Below are positions 34,376-42,979 of a stretch of DNA of 59,770 nt, in pieces (the stretch's first letter is position 1; each line of letters opens with the position of its first letter). Source of the stretch: Haloparvum sedimenti (lineage in GTDB: Archaea > Halobacteriota > Halobacteria > Halobacteriales > Haloferacaceae); contig NZ_LKIR01000121.1 of assembly GCF_001462205.1 (NCBI RefSeq), positions 6,521 to 66,290 of the forward strand, read 5' to 3'. The position numbers were made by a program, and so were the translations under genes. Under the pieces are notes generated by a model. It ran no database searches and was not told the DNA's origin. It saw only the letters and a list, made by a program, of their open reading frames with translations.

Positions 34376-34669
34376 TCACTCAACACGTTCCGGCTGCTCC
34401 GCGACGGCGAACCCGTCCGCACCGACGCGACCCACGCGCACCCACCCGACGCGGCCGGAGGCACCGCAGTCCAGACACCGTCCCACGGTCCGCGCTTCCA
34501 CGGCGCTGTCTTCGCGGCGAGCCTTCTCAAACGCCTCCACGAGCACGTCGGAGCGGTCACAGTCACAGCAGGCGGCGTCGAGCCGCCAGACGTCCGCGAC
34601 GCCGACCGCGCGGTCGCCGCCGACCGAGATCCACGCGCCGTCGTCGAAGACGCGGACGGAGGTGTCCAT
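34376..34669 (-). CDS. Small cysteine-pair (zinc-ribbon-like) protein
   Basis: The product is 97 aa, unrecognised. It has a C34/C35-x-C37 cluster (AACCDCD) and a second pair C65-x2-C68 (RCLDCG), the spacing of a small zinc ribbon with a helix between the pairs. The N-terminus (MDTSVRVFDDGAWISVGGDR) looks like a beta hairpin. Acidic composition and clean boundaries support a real gene; T-tracts follow it. No promoter box stands out. Confidence 0.6.
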   Translation of the reverse strand: MDTSVRVFDDGAWISVGGDRAVGVADVWRLDAACCDCDRSDVLVEAFEKARREDSAVEARTVGRCLDCGASGRVGWVRVGRVGADGFAVAEQPERVE

Positions 34670-34811
34670 ACTCGCCCGTCACACCGCGGACGCCTCATCC
34701 CGGCGACGGTCGCAACCGTTGCCGGCGTGTCGGACGGACCGACAGTCACGGAAACGCACAATTCTCGACGCTATCGGCGAGCAGCGTCCGAGTTTGTCGC
34801 CGCCGGCCGCC

Positions 34812-34819
34812 TTCTTAGG
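34812..34819 (+). promoter_or_regulatory. TATA-like box for the 67-aa acidic protein
   Basis: TTCTTAGG centred about 27 bp upstream of ATG 34842, the leaderless distance. Confidence 0.4.
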
Positions 34820-34841
34820 GATCCCGGCGGTAGGACGGTGC

Positions 34842-35045
34842 ATGACCGACGAGGGACGCGACGTGCGCGAACACGCCTCCGCCGACGTGGCGCCGGAGCT
34901 GTACGCGACCGACGGCGGGGCCGCCGGCGACGCGGACGCCGCCCGCGAGGAGAACGCTGGCGATGACGATCATCTGGACGACCTCCCGGAGGGCGCCGGT
35001 TGCACGGAGATCTGGGAGCACCTCTCGGAGCGCCGCGAAGAGTAG
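34842..35045 (+). CDS. Very acidic 67-aa protein
   Basis: A short gene starting MTDEGRDVREHASADVAPEL and ending GCTEIWEHLSERREE. About a third of the residues are Asp or Glu and the middle is low complexity. The C-terminal segment with a single Cys and a helix is the only part that looks structured. Support comes from a promoter at the leaderless distance and haloarchaeal composition. Function unknown; it could be spurious. Confidence 0.5.
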   Translation: MTDEGRDVREHASADVAPELYATDGGAAGDADAAREENAGDDDHLDDLPEGAGCTEIWEHLSERREE

Positions 35046-35126
35046 CGGCCACTGAACGGCGCGCAGAAGCGACCGCCGGAACGATACGCGGAGGGGCGGT
35101 GCGTGGAGGGCGGTGCGCGCGAGCGT

Positions 35127-36926
35127 CTACTCCAGGTCCAGCAGCCCCGCGATCTCGTCGAGGTAGTCGCGGTAGACGCCGATCGCGGACTCGACCGGCT
35201 CGGGCTGGGCCATGTCGATGCCGGACTCGCGGACGACCTCGAGGGGGTAGTCGGAGCCGCCGGCCTTCAGCATCGCGCGGTAGTCCGCGGCCGCCTCGTC
35301 ACCCTCATCCAGGATGCGGTCGACGATGGCCGCCGCGGCCGCGATGCCCGTCGAGTACTGGTAGACGTAGAAGTTGTAGTAGAAGTGGGGGATGCGCTCC
35401 CACTCGCGCTCGATGCCGCCGGTGAGTTCGACGGGGGCGTAGTAGCGCCCCTTCAGGTCGCCGTAGATCTCGTCGAAGGCGTCGGGCGTGAGCGCGCCGT
35501 CGTTCTCGACGACCTCGTGGATCTCCTGTTCGAACGCTGCGAACATGGTCTGGCGGAACAGCGTCGAGCGGAAGCGTTCGAGGTACTCGTCGAGGACGTG
35601 GGTGCGGAGCTCGTCGTCCTCGAGGGTCTCCAGCAGGTGCTGGGTCAGCAGCGTCTCGTTGACGGTGGAGGCGATCTCCGCGACGAAGATGTCGTAGCTG
35701 GCGTCGTGCCACGGCTGCGCGTCGCCCGCCAGCTCGGAGTGCATCGAGTGGCCGAGCTCGTGCGCGAGCGTGAACATCGACGCGATGTCGTCCTGGTAGT
35801 TCATCAGGATGAACGGCTGCGTGTCGTAGGTTCCCGAGGAGAAGGCGCCGGAGCGCTTGCCGCGGTTCTCGAAGACGTCGACCCACCGGCTGTCGAGGCC
35901 CTCGCGCATGCGCTCCTGGTACGCCTCGCCGAGGGGTGCGACCGCCTCGACGATCCACTCGCGGGCCTGCTCGTACTCCACGTCCGGCCCCTCCTCGCCG
36001 GTGAGAGACATGTAGAGGTCGTGGCTCTCCAGCCCGTCGACGCCGAGCGCCCGCTCCTTCAGCTCCGCGTGGCGGTGGAGCGCGTCGAGGTTGTCGTCGA
36101 CGGTGTCGACGAGGGTGTCGTACACGTCCGTGGGGACGTTGGTGCCGTCGAGGGCGGCCTCACGGGCGGTCTCGTAGCCGCGGATCTCCGCGTTCGTGAC
36201 GTGGCTCCGGACCGCCTTCTCAAGCGAGGTGCCGACCGTGTTGCGCACGCCGGCCCACTCCTCGTAGAACGTCTCGTGGACGCGCTTCCGGAACTCGCGG
36301 TCCGGCTTCGTCTGGAGCTTCGTGAAGTTCGCCTGCGTGATCTCCACCTCCTCGCCGTCGGGGTCCTCGACGACGCCGTACGTGAGGTCCGCGTTCGTCA
36401 GCATGGAGTAGATCTCCGAGGGCGCGTCGGTCACCTCCGAGAGGTCCGCGAGCACCTCCTCGACCTCCGCGGAGCGCGTGTGCGGCTTCATCCGGAGCAC
36501 GTCGTCGAAGTAGTGCTCGTAGGTCTCCAGTTCCGGCTCCGCGTCGATCATCGCCTCGACCTCCTCGCGGGAGAGCGACTGGAGCTCCGGCTCGACGAAG
36601 GAGGTGGCGCTCGACGCCTCGGAGCTCAGCGACGACCCCTTGGCGGACATCGCCTGATACTCCTGATTCCGGGTGTCCTCCGAGCTACGGAGCCGGGCGT
36701 ACGTCGTCACCTGCGCGACCTCGCGCAGGATCTCCTCGCGGAGCTCGAGGAACTCCAGCAGCGTCGCCGCGTCCTCGGTCACGCGCCCCTCGTAGGCCCG
36801 CAGCTCCTCGACGCGCTCCGAGACCGCCTCGTAGGCCGCCTCCCACGCCTCGTCGCTCTCGTAGATGCTCTCCAGATCCCACTGGTACGCCGCGTCGATC
36901 TCCGATCGTTCGGGGACACCACTCAT
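35127..36926 (-). CDS. pepF: Oligoendopeptidase F (M3 family metallopeptidase)
   Basis: The product is 599 aa. The zinc motif H389-E-L-G-H393 (TLAHELGHSMHSELA) and the downstream VAEIASTVNETLLTQHLL, which supplies the third zinc ligand, define M3 peptidases of the PepF group. The N-terminal ~200 residues form the usual helical lid. No signal peptide is seen, so it acts in the cytoplasm on short peptides. ATG 36926 (MSGVPERSEIDAAYQWDLES) has a TATA-like TTTAC 28 bp upstream. Confidence 0.93.
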   Translation of the reverse strand: MSGVPERSEIDAAYQWDLESIYESDEAWEAAYEAVSERVEELRAYEGRVTEDAATLLEFLELREEILREVAQVTTYARLRSSEDTRNQEYQAMSAKGSSLSSEASSATSFVEPELQSLSREEVEAMIDAEPELETYEHYFDDVLRMKPHTRSAEVEEVLADLSEVTDAPSEIYSMLTNADLTYGVVEDPDGEEVEITQANFTKLQTKPDREFRKRVHETFYEEWAGVRNTVGTSLEKAVRSHVTNAEIRGYETAREAALDGTNVPTDVYDTLVDTVDDNLDALHRHAELKERALGVDGLESHDLYMSLTGEEGPDVEYEQAREWIVEAVAPLGEAYQERMREGLDSRWVDVFENRGKRSGAFSSGTYDTQPFILMNYQDDIASMFTLAHELGHSMHSELAGDAQPWHDASYDIFVAEIASTVNETLLTQHLLETLEDDELRTHVLDEYLERFRSTLFRQTMFAAFEQEIHEVVENDGALTPDAFDEIYGDLKGRYYAPVELTGGIEREWERIPHFYYNFYVYQYSTGIAAAAAIVDRILDEGDEAAADYRAMLKAGGSDYPLEVVRESGIDMAQPEPVESAIGVYRDYLDEIAGLLDLE

Positions 36927-36950
36927 GATTCGCGCGACGGTGTGGGTCGG

Positions 36951-36957
36951 TGTAAAC
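36951..36957 (-). promoter_or_regulatory. TATA-like box of pepF
   Basis: The minus strand reads GTTTACA, 28 bp upstream of ATG 36926. It supports this start. Confidence 0.4.
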
Positions 36958-37029
36958 CTTGCCAAACCGTGAGCCGGCAAGGCTCGTAGGGGTCTTCGGC
37001 CGCCTCAGGGACGTGGGTCACTCGCCGCC

Positions 37030-38553
37030 TCAGGGCTCCACGGTTCGCCGCACCCAGCCGGTCGCTCCGGAGGGGAACGCGTCGGACTCCTCGGCGGGCT
37101 GGACGGTGCCGTCCGGCTCGACCGCCCGCGCGACGACCTCGTGTGGCTCGTCGGCCTCGTACTCGTGACGCCACATCCGCCACGCGTCGGCCGCGACCCC
37201 CTCGACCCGTGCCTCGCCGTCCGCCGGGGCCGCCCCCGGGAGCCGGTCCGAGAGCGTCGCGTCGGTCCACGTCTCGCCGCCGTCGGTCGACACCTCGACG
37301 CGGTCGACGCCGCGGGTCCCCGCGTAGGCGTGCCCGCCGACGAGGACCGTCCCGTCCCCGCGCGGCTCGACCGCGTGGATCTTCGCGACCGTCTCGACCG
37401 GTCCGGTGCCGTGCCAGCCGCGCTCCTCCCAGTAACCGGTGACCTCCTCGTCGCGGACCTCGATCCCCGTCACCCACTTGACGTTGATCTCGCCCCAGTG
37501 GCCCGGTATCAGGAGTCGCACGGGGTGGCCGTGCCCGCGGGGCAGCAGCTCGCCGTTCATCCGCCACGCGAGGAAGCCGCGCTCCAGCGCAGCCCGCGGG
37601 AACCCCTGGTAGTAGCCATCGTGGGCCTCGATCCGGACGCAACACTCCGCGGGGGCCTCGGCCTCCGCCAGCAGGTCCGCGACCGGGACCCCCGTCCACA
37701 GCGCGGTGTCCATCGTCCGCCCGTTCAGCTCGTCGCTGACGCAGCGTAGAGTGACGAACCGGTGCTCTCCCTCGCGGTCGGTGAGGTCGTCGTAGTCGAC
37801 CGCGAACTCGGTCGGCCCGCCGGAGACGGTCAGCTCCCACGCCTCCCGGTCGACGACCGGCGTCGACGTGTTAATGTCGACCTGATAGAAACCGTCGGAG
37901 ACGAGCGGGTCGATGCCCGGAACGCCGAGCGAGCGCTCGTCGGCGGCCTCCAGCAGTGCGAGGACCCCTTCGTCCTCGACCGTCTCGTCCGGCAGGTCCG
38001 CGGCCCGCGGAGCGACCAGCCAGCCGATCCCCGCTGCGGCTCCCGCCGCACCGACCGCCCGCAGGACGGCGCGGCGGTCGGGCACCGTACGAGCGTCCGG
38101 GTCCGTCACCGCCCGCCCGGCGACCGCGAGCGTGACGCCGCCCGCCGCCCCCGCGGCCAGCGCCGCGAGGGGACGGACCGTGAGCGCGAAGGCGGCAACG
38201 GTCTGGACGAGAAACGCACCGAAGAGGGCGTCCGCTCGACTCCGGTTCAGCTGTCCGGCGAGGCGTACGACGCCGGCCACGAGCGCCGCGAACAGCGCCA
38301 CCGTCCCGACTGCGGCCGCGACCGCGAGCAGGGGGCGCCCGTACTCGCCGAGCGTCAGGATCCCCCACGTCACCAGCGCGTCCGGAAGCAGGTACAGAAG
38401 CGTCGATGCGACCGCCGTCACGAGAAACGCCGGACCGTCGCCCGCGACGACGAACGATCCCGCGACGGCCGCCGCTCCGGAGGCGCCGAATGCGAGCGCG
38501 AGCACCGCGGCACGGCGGGCGAGCGACTCCGCGGGCGCGGAGAGTCGGTCCAT
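37030..38553 (-). CDS. Sulfite-oxidase-fold molybdopterin protein with an N-terminal membrane domain
   Basis: The product is 507 aa. Residues 1 to about 190 contain five hydrophobic helices and an Arg-rich RRAVLRAVGAAGAAAG segment. From about 205 on is a sulfite-oxidase-type molybdopterin domain with the molybdenum-ligand cysteine C271 (VTLRCVSDELNG), FPRAALERGFLAWRMNGELL and LLIPGHWGEINVKWVTGIEV. A C-terminal Ig-like dimerisation domain has VSTDGGETWTDATL. The membrane part probably anchors the enzyme, with the catalytic domain on the outer face after the last helix. The substrate could be sulfite or an oxidised compound as in YedY/MsrP; no heme domain is fused. Confidence 0.85.
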   Translation of the reverse strand: MDRLSAPAESLARRAAVLALAFGASGAAAVAGSFVVAGDGPAFLVTAVASTLLYLLPDALVTWGILTLGEYGRPLLAVAAAVGTVALFAALVAGVVRLAGQLNRSRADALFGAFLVQTVAAFALTVRPLAALAAGAAGGVTLAVAGRAVTDPDARTVPDRRAVLRAVGAAGAAAGIGWLVAPRAADLPDETVEDEGVLALLEAADERSLGVPGIDPLVSDGFYQVDINTSTPVVDREAWELTVSGGPTEFAVDYDDLTDREGEHRFVTLRCVSDELNGRTMDTALWTGVPVADLLAEAEAPAECCVRIEAHDGYYQGFPRAALERGFLAWRMNGELLPRGHGHPVRLLIPGHWGEINVKWVTGIEVRDEEVTGYWEERGWHGTGPVETVAKIHAVEPRGDGTVLVGGHAYAGTRGVDRVEVSTDGGETWTDATLSDRLPGAAPADGEARVEGVAADAWRMWRHEYEADEPHEVVARAVEPDGTVQPAEESDAFPSGATGWVRRTVEP

Positions 38554-38577
38554 AACCGACGTTAGAGACGGAGCGTG

Positions 38578-38584
38578 TTAAGAA
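38578..38584 (-). promoter_or_regulatory. TATA box of the molybdoprotein gene
   Basis: The minus strand reads TTCTTAA, centred 28 bp upstream of ATG 38553. Confidence 0.5.
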
Positions 38585-38630
38585 CCCGCACGGATCCCGG
38601 ATCGGCGCCGGACGTGGTCGCCACGCCGGG

Positions 38631-38638
38631 AGTTAAGA
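38631..38638 (+). promoter_or_regulatory. TATA-like box of the 72-aa zinc-finger gene
   Basis: AGTTAAGA, centred 27 bp upstream of ATG 38662. Confidence 0.45.
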
Positions 38639-38661
38639 GCCGGCGGCCCGAACGGTCGGGC

Positions 38662-38880
38662 ATGGCGAGCGATCCGACGGATTCAACGGCCGACTCGGCG
38701 GCGGATGGCGCGGCCGCATCCGATTCGGCGGCGGGCGATGCGGCGGCCGACGCCTGCGCCGTCGAGACGCCGCGCGGCCGTCCCTGCCCGGTCTGTGGCG
38801 CGTCGATGCGGCACCGCCACTGCAAGTACGTCTGTCCGGAACACGGCGTCGTCTACGACTGCAGCGACACCTTCTACTGA
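38662..38880 (+). CDS. Small zinc-finger protein (haloarchaeal HVO_2523-like)
   Basis: The product is 72 aa. The first ~35 residues are an Ala/Asp/Ser-rich disordered lead. The rest is a compact zinc finger with C42-x2-C45 (CPVCG), the H/C pair in HRHCKYVCPEHG (C54, C58) and C66 near the end (DCSDTFY). Miniproteins with this ending are widespread in haloarchaea and often regulate by binding partners. The start fits a leaderless transcript from the TATA-like box. Confidence 0.8.
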   Translation: MASDPTDSTADSAADGAAASDSAAGDAAADACAVETPRGRPCPVCGASMRHRHCKYVCPEHGVVYDCSDTFY

Positions 38881-39042
38881 CCCGCGAACGTTTCGAACTC
38901 CCGAGTCGTTCGGCGGTGGTCCGCGCTCCCGACCGGTATCCCAACGCCCACTCGGACGAACAATTATGTCCCTACGTGCCGTACTAACGACCGACATGAA
39001 CCTCCGCACGCTCGCCCGCGAGACTCGTCCGGCGGGGACAGG

Positions 39043-40029
39043 ATGGTAGCCGACGACCGGGTCGCTCGCGGGAAGCGGATCCAGCAGCGCACGGGCAAGA
39101 CGTTCCACGTCGCCACCCGGCTGCTTCCCGAGCGAACCCGCCATCCGACGTACGTGCTCTACGGCTTCTTCCGGGTCGCCGACGAGGTGGTCGACGCCGC
39201 GGACACGGCGCCGCCCAACGAGCAGCGCGCGGAGTTGGAGCGCATCCGCCGTGTCGCGCTCGGCGAGGAGCCGGCCGGCGACGGTCCGCAGGAGGACGTG
39301 CTGGCGGCCTTCTCCGATCTCCGCGAGGACCACGGCATCGCCCCCTCGGACGTGGACGTCTTTATCGACGCGATGGCGGCCGACATCGACCGCTCGCGCT
39401 ACGAGACGTACGCGGAGTTGGAGGCGTACATGGACGGCTCCGCGGCGGCGGTCGGCCGGATGATGACCGCCGTGATGGACGTCGCTAAGCCCGAGAAGGC
39501 GCTCCCGCACGCGACCAAGCTCGGCGAGGCGTTCCAGCTGACGAACTTCCTTCGCGACGTGGGCGAGGACGTGCGCGAGCGCGACCGGGTCTACCTTCCC
39601 GTCGAGACGCTGGAGCGCCACGGCGCCTCGGTCGAGCAGATTCTCGACCTGGAGTTCGACGACCGCGTTGCGGCCGCGATGCGCGACCTGCTGGACCGGA
39701 CCGAGCGCCTCTACGCGGAAGGGGTCTCGGGAATCCGGTACCTGCCCGAGGACTGTCAGCTCGCCGTGCTGCTGGCGGCGGTGCTGTACGCGGACCACCA
39801 CCGGCTGATCCGCGCGCTGGACTACGACACGCTGTCGACGACGCCCTCGCTGTCGACCGCGCGCAAGTTCCGGCTCCTCGCCCGGACGCGGTGGCTCTGG
39901 CAGTGGAACGACGACCCCGAGGTGGTGTTCCGAGCGGCCTCGGACGGCTTCGACTCCGCGCCCGCGAGCGGGCCGCTGGAGAGCCATCGACTCAGCAACT
40001 GCCGGCTGGTCTCCTTTCTGACGCGGTAG
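39043..40029 (+). CDS. crtB: Squalene/phytoene synthase family prenyltransferase
   Basis: The product is 328 aa. Both Asp-rich substrate motifs are present: D47-E-V-V-D51 (RVADEVVD) and D172-V-G-E-D176 (NFLRDVGED). YVLYGFFRVADEVVD is typical of haloarchaeal phytoene synthase, which joins two geranylgeranyl diphosphates to phytoene, the first committed step towards C50 bacterioruberin. No desaturase or lycopene elongase gene is adjacent. The ATG lies inside the last codons of a short upstream frame (38966-39048), and no TATA box sits 27 bp upstream, so the transcript probably has a leader. Confidence 0.88.
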   Translation: MVADDRVARGKRIQQRTGKTFHVATRLLPERTRHPTYVLYGFFRVADEVVDAADTAPPNEQRAELERIRRVALGEEPAGDGPQEDVLAAFSDLREDHGIAPSDVDVFIDAMAADIDRSRYETYAELEAYMDGSAAAVGRMMTAVMDVAKPEKALPHATKLGEAFQLTNFLRDVGEDVRERDRVYLPVETLERHGASVEQILDLEFDDRVAAAMRDLLDRTERLYAEGVSGIRYLPEDCQLAVLLAAVLYADHHRLIRALDYDTLSTTPSLSTARKFRLLARTRWLWQWNDDPEVVFRAASDGFDSAPASGPLESHRLSNCRLVSFLTR

Positions 40030-40065
40030 CGCCGCGTCCGACGAAAAAGCGGTGGCGGCGGCGGC
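40030..40065 (-). terminator. T-tract after the citE-like gene
   Basis: On the minus strand, T5 at 40048-40044 follows the stop at 40066 through a GC-rich run. It can terminate the leftward aceA operon. crtB converges from the other side. Confidence 0.5.
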
Positions 40066-41031
40066 TCAGAGGATGCCGGCGCGCTCGGCGCGGGCGACGA
40101 TGCCGCGCGCCATCTTGTCGGTCGCCTCGTCGACCATCTCTCCGTCGACCGAGACCGCACCCTTCCCCGCTTCCTTCGCCTCGGCGTACGCCTCGACGAT
40201 GCGTCGGGCCTTCTCGGCCTCCGCGGGGTCGGGCGCGAACGTCTCGTTGGCGGGCTCGATCTGCGAGGGGTGGATCGCCCACTTGCCGTCACAGCCGAGT
40301 TGGCTCGCCCACCGGCAGGAGTCGCGGAACCCCTCGGCGTCCTCGATCTCCGCGTAGGGGCCGTCGATCACCTGCAGTCCCTCCGCCTTCGCGGCGTGGG
40401 CGATGCGCGCGAGCTGGTAGTGCCAGTAGTGGCCGGGGTAGCCGCCCCCCGAGCCGATGGTGAGCCCGGCCGCACCGACGCTTGCGGTGTAGTCGCCGGG
40501 ACCGAAGACGAGCGACTCCAGCCGGTCGCTCGCCCCGGCGATCGCCCCGACTTTCGTCATCGCCTCGGCGGACTCGATCTGCGCCTGCAAGCCGATCCCG
40601 CCGACCGGGAGGTCGTTGTTCCGTTCGACCTGCGTCAGCAGGTTGTCCACGGTCGCGACCGTCTCCGGGTTGTTCGCCATCGGCACCATGATCGTGTCGA
40701 GGTGCTCGCCGGCGCGCCCCACGACCTCGATCACGTCGTCGTAGAACCACCGCGTGTCGACGCCGTTCATCCGGTAGCAGGGCCGGGTGTCGGACCAGTC
40801 GTACTCGATCAGGCCCTCGATGACGTTCTCGCGGGCGTCGACCTTCTCGCGGGGCGCGACGGAGTCCTCCAGGTCGAGGAACGCCTCGTCGGCGCCGGAG
40901 TCGGGCGCGCGCTCGATCATCTTCGGGTCCGACCCTGGCGTCGCGAGCTGGCTCCGACGGAGCGTGACGGACTCGGAGTCGGGGCTTGCCCCGGCGTCGT
41001 CCCCGGTGCCTCGGTCGGTCTCGGCGGCCAT
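40066..41031 (-). CDS. CitE-like (malyl-CoA/beta-methylmalyl-CoA) lyase
   Basis: The product is 321 aa, in the HpcH/HpaI-CitE superfamily. The N-terminal RRSQLATPGSDPKMIERA, the metal/CoA region AFLDLEDSVAPREKVDAREN, and ESLVFGPGDYTASVGAAGL are characteristic. Family members cleave malyl-CoA or methylmalyl-CoA to glyoxylate plus acyl-CoA, or run the reverse. It is distinct from the 433-aa haloarchaeal malate synthase AceB, whose sequence features I do not see. Its ATG shares a base with the stop of isocitrate lyase (TGATG), so both act on glyoxylate from one transcript. Substrate choice is inferred. Confidence 0.85.
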   Translation of the reverse strand: MAAETDRGTGDDAGASPDSESVTLRRSQLATPGSDPKMIERAPDSGADEAFLDLEDSVAPREKVDARENVIEGLIEYDWSDTRPCYRMNGVDTRWFYDDVIEVVGRAGEHLDTIMVPMANNPETVATVDNLLTQVERNNDLPVGGIGLQAQIESAEAMTKVGAIAGASDRLESLVFGPGDYTASVGAAGLTIGSGGGYPGHYWHYQLARIAHAAKAEGLQVIDGPYAEIEDAEGFRDSCRWASQLGCDGKWAIHPSQIEPANETFAPDPAEAEKARRIVEAYAEAKEAGKGAVSVDGEMVDEATDKMARGIVARAERAGIL

Positions 41032-42080
41032 CAGTCGTCACTCCCCGCCGAGCCGTCCGCGGTGATCGGGTCGCTCTCCTCCTCGCTGAAGCCGGCGGAC
41101 TCCTCCTGTCTGCGCCGGGCCTCGGGGTCGAACTCGGCCTCGGTCTCCTGGTAGTGCGGGACGAACGAGAGCTCGTGGTGGCTCTCCGTCTCGTGGCCGA
41201 GGTAGCGCTCCTCGAGGTCGAACTGCGCCTCCTCGGCGTTCTCCGCGATGTTCGAGAGGTCCTCGTAGACGCTGTGGGCGCCCGAGTGGAGCCCGTAGAG
41301 CGTGATGAAGATGTAGCTGTAGCCCAGGTCGCCCAGCTCCTGGAACGTGAGCGGGTCCTCCTCCTCGCTCCACGCGAACGAGGAGGAGTAGTTGAACGCG
41401 AGGTCCAGATCCGGGTGCGTCTCGCCGATCTCCTCGGCGTATCGGACCGCGTCCTCGCGGGAGGGGTCGGGCATCTCCGGCCAGACCATGTCGACGCCGG
41501 CGTCGGCGTAGATCCGGCCGCGTTCGAGGTGCTCCTCCCAGTCGCCGTTCGCGGAGCCGTACGCGTCCGTGCGCGCGATGACGACCGTGTCCTCGCTCTG
41601 TCTGGCGTCGACCGCGGCCTCGAAGCGCGAGCGGGCCTCCTCGCGGGAGACGATCTGCTTGCCCGCGATGTGGCCGCACCGCTTCGGCGAGGTCTGGTCC
41701 TCGATGTGGACCGCCGCGACCCCCGCCTTCTCGTACTCGCGGACGGCGCGGCGGACGTTGTGGATCCCGCCGTAGCCGGTGTCACAGTCCGCGATCACCG
41801 GGAGGTTCGTCGCCTCGACCATGCGCTTGGCGTTCTCGACCATCTCGGTCATGGTGACCATCTCCAGGTCGGGGAAGCCGAACTGCCCCAGCACCGTGGA
41901 GTAGCCGCTCATGTACGCGGCGTCGAGATCGGCCATCTCCGCGAGCCGGGCGTCGAGCGCGTGGTAGATGCCGGGCGCGAAGACGTAGTCCTGTTCGTCC
42001 AGCAGCCGGCGGAACTCGCGGCCGGCCGGGTTGTCCACGTCGCGGGTGAAGACGTCGTCGTCGAGCTCTGAGGGGTGCAT
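41031..42080 (-). CDS. aceA: Isocitrate lyase, haloarchaeal short type
   Basis: The product is 349 aa, close to the Haloferax enzyme (about 345 aa) and shorter than bacterial ICL. It has [20 protein letters not shown], the Mg-binding DCDTGYGG, and the catalytic-loop motif PKRCGH, equivalent to KKCGH, with the active-site Cys. It splits isocitrate into glyoxylate and succinate. It lies between a coiled-coil miniprotein gene and the CitE-like lyase gene, overlapping both by one base, so the three form one operon. Confidence 0.93.
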   Translation of the reverse strand: MHPSELDDDVFTRDVDNPAGREFRRLLDEQDYVFAPGIYHALDARLAEMADLDAAYMSGYSTVLGQFGFPDLEMVTMTEMVENAKRMVEATNLPVIADCDTGYGGIHNVRRAVREYEKAGVAAVHIEDQTSPKRCGHIAGKQIVSREEARSRFEAAVDARQSEDTVVIARTDAYGSANGDWEEHLERGRIYADAGVDMVWPEMPDPSREDAVRYAEEIGETHPDLDLAFNYSSSFAWSEEEDPLTFQELGDLGYSYIFITLYGLHSGAHSVYEDLSNIAENAEEAQFDLEERYLGHETESHHELSFVPHYQETEAEFDPEARRRQEESAGFSEEESDPITADGSAGSDD

Positions 42081-42340
42081 CAGTTCGTCTCCTCCTGCAG
42101 GTACTCCTCGATCCGGTCCAGACGGCGGTTGACGGCGGACAGCTCGCGCTGGAGCGTTTCCATCGTGGGCTGGGGCCGCGTCGTCGGGCCGTTCAACATC
42201 GGGACCAGCGGCGCGTCCGTCTCGCGGTCGGGGCGCTGCCCAGAAGCAGTCGTCTCCGCGGTCCGCTCCGCGGTCGTGCGGTCAGTCGGTGTGCGGTTCG
42301 TCGGTCGGGTCGTCGTGTCGGTGTCGTCAGTTCGGGGCAT
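42080..42340 (-). CDS. Small coiled-coil protein heading the aceA operon
   Basis: The product is 86 aa. The first half is Thr/Arg/Asp low complexity ([20 protein letters not shown]). Residues 58-83 form a heptad-like helix ([20 protein letters not shown]) suited to oligomerisation. The stop overlaps the isocitrate lyase ATG (TGATG). No DNA-binding domain is visible. It might tether or regulate the enzymes; unknown. Confidence 0.6.
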   Translation of the reverse strand: MPRTDDTDTTTRPTNRTPTDRTTAERTAETTASGQRPDRETDAPLVPMLNGPTTRPQPTMETLQRELSAVNRRLDRIEEYLQEETN

Positions 42341-42979
42341 CTGGATACGTGGGTGGTTGCGGTGGTCGTCTGCCGGTGCGGTCGGTCGGTCGTGCGCCGT
42401 GGCGATGTACGCCGGAAGCGGATACTGGTGCGCTCATGTGTGCGACACCAGGACGGACCGGACGGCTGGTAATAAAGTTAATGAACAATAATGGTAATAT
42501 TCGTTGATCGGTTTTAGGAGGGCAAGCCGCCTTAAATGGGGCAAGGTAACATGGAACAATACCGGTCTGGATAGAGTGTCGAAATCCCGTGTTCGTCCAC
42601 TGGCGACACCGGCCACCGCTTCTGATCTCGGTTTGCCGTGGATCCTGCCGGTCTGGACGGCAACACCGAGAACGCCTCAGGCGGTTCGATCGGCGGTCGT
42701 GAGACGGTCCGGGCTGCCTGCGGTGGCGGGCTGCCGGGCCGCGACTCACGGGCTCCCGCTCGTGCCTCGCGGGAACGCGACACGCGCTGTGCTCCTCGCT
42801 CTCCGGCGTGCAGTAGCGCGCCGAAAATCGGAGATTTCGAGCCACCGTTCGCTCCCACTGCATTCACGGCGACGCTGGAGACACCGCCCGCTTCGGGGCC
42901 TGAGACGAGGTCTCAGACTAGCGAGTGCTTCGATCTCGCGTCGCTTGCGGCGTCGGGGCCGGATCGAGTCGGCTTCCCC

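Noticed and set aside
34206-34841. In-frame extension of the 67-aa acidic protein through the tandem repeat
   Set aside because: It would translate the GGTGCTGC array and the reverse of the zinc-protein gene; the TATA box supports a start at 34842.
40066-41031. Haloarchaeal malate synthase AceB
   Set aside because: Too short (321 vs about 433 aa) and with CitE-type motifs rather than those of AceB.
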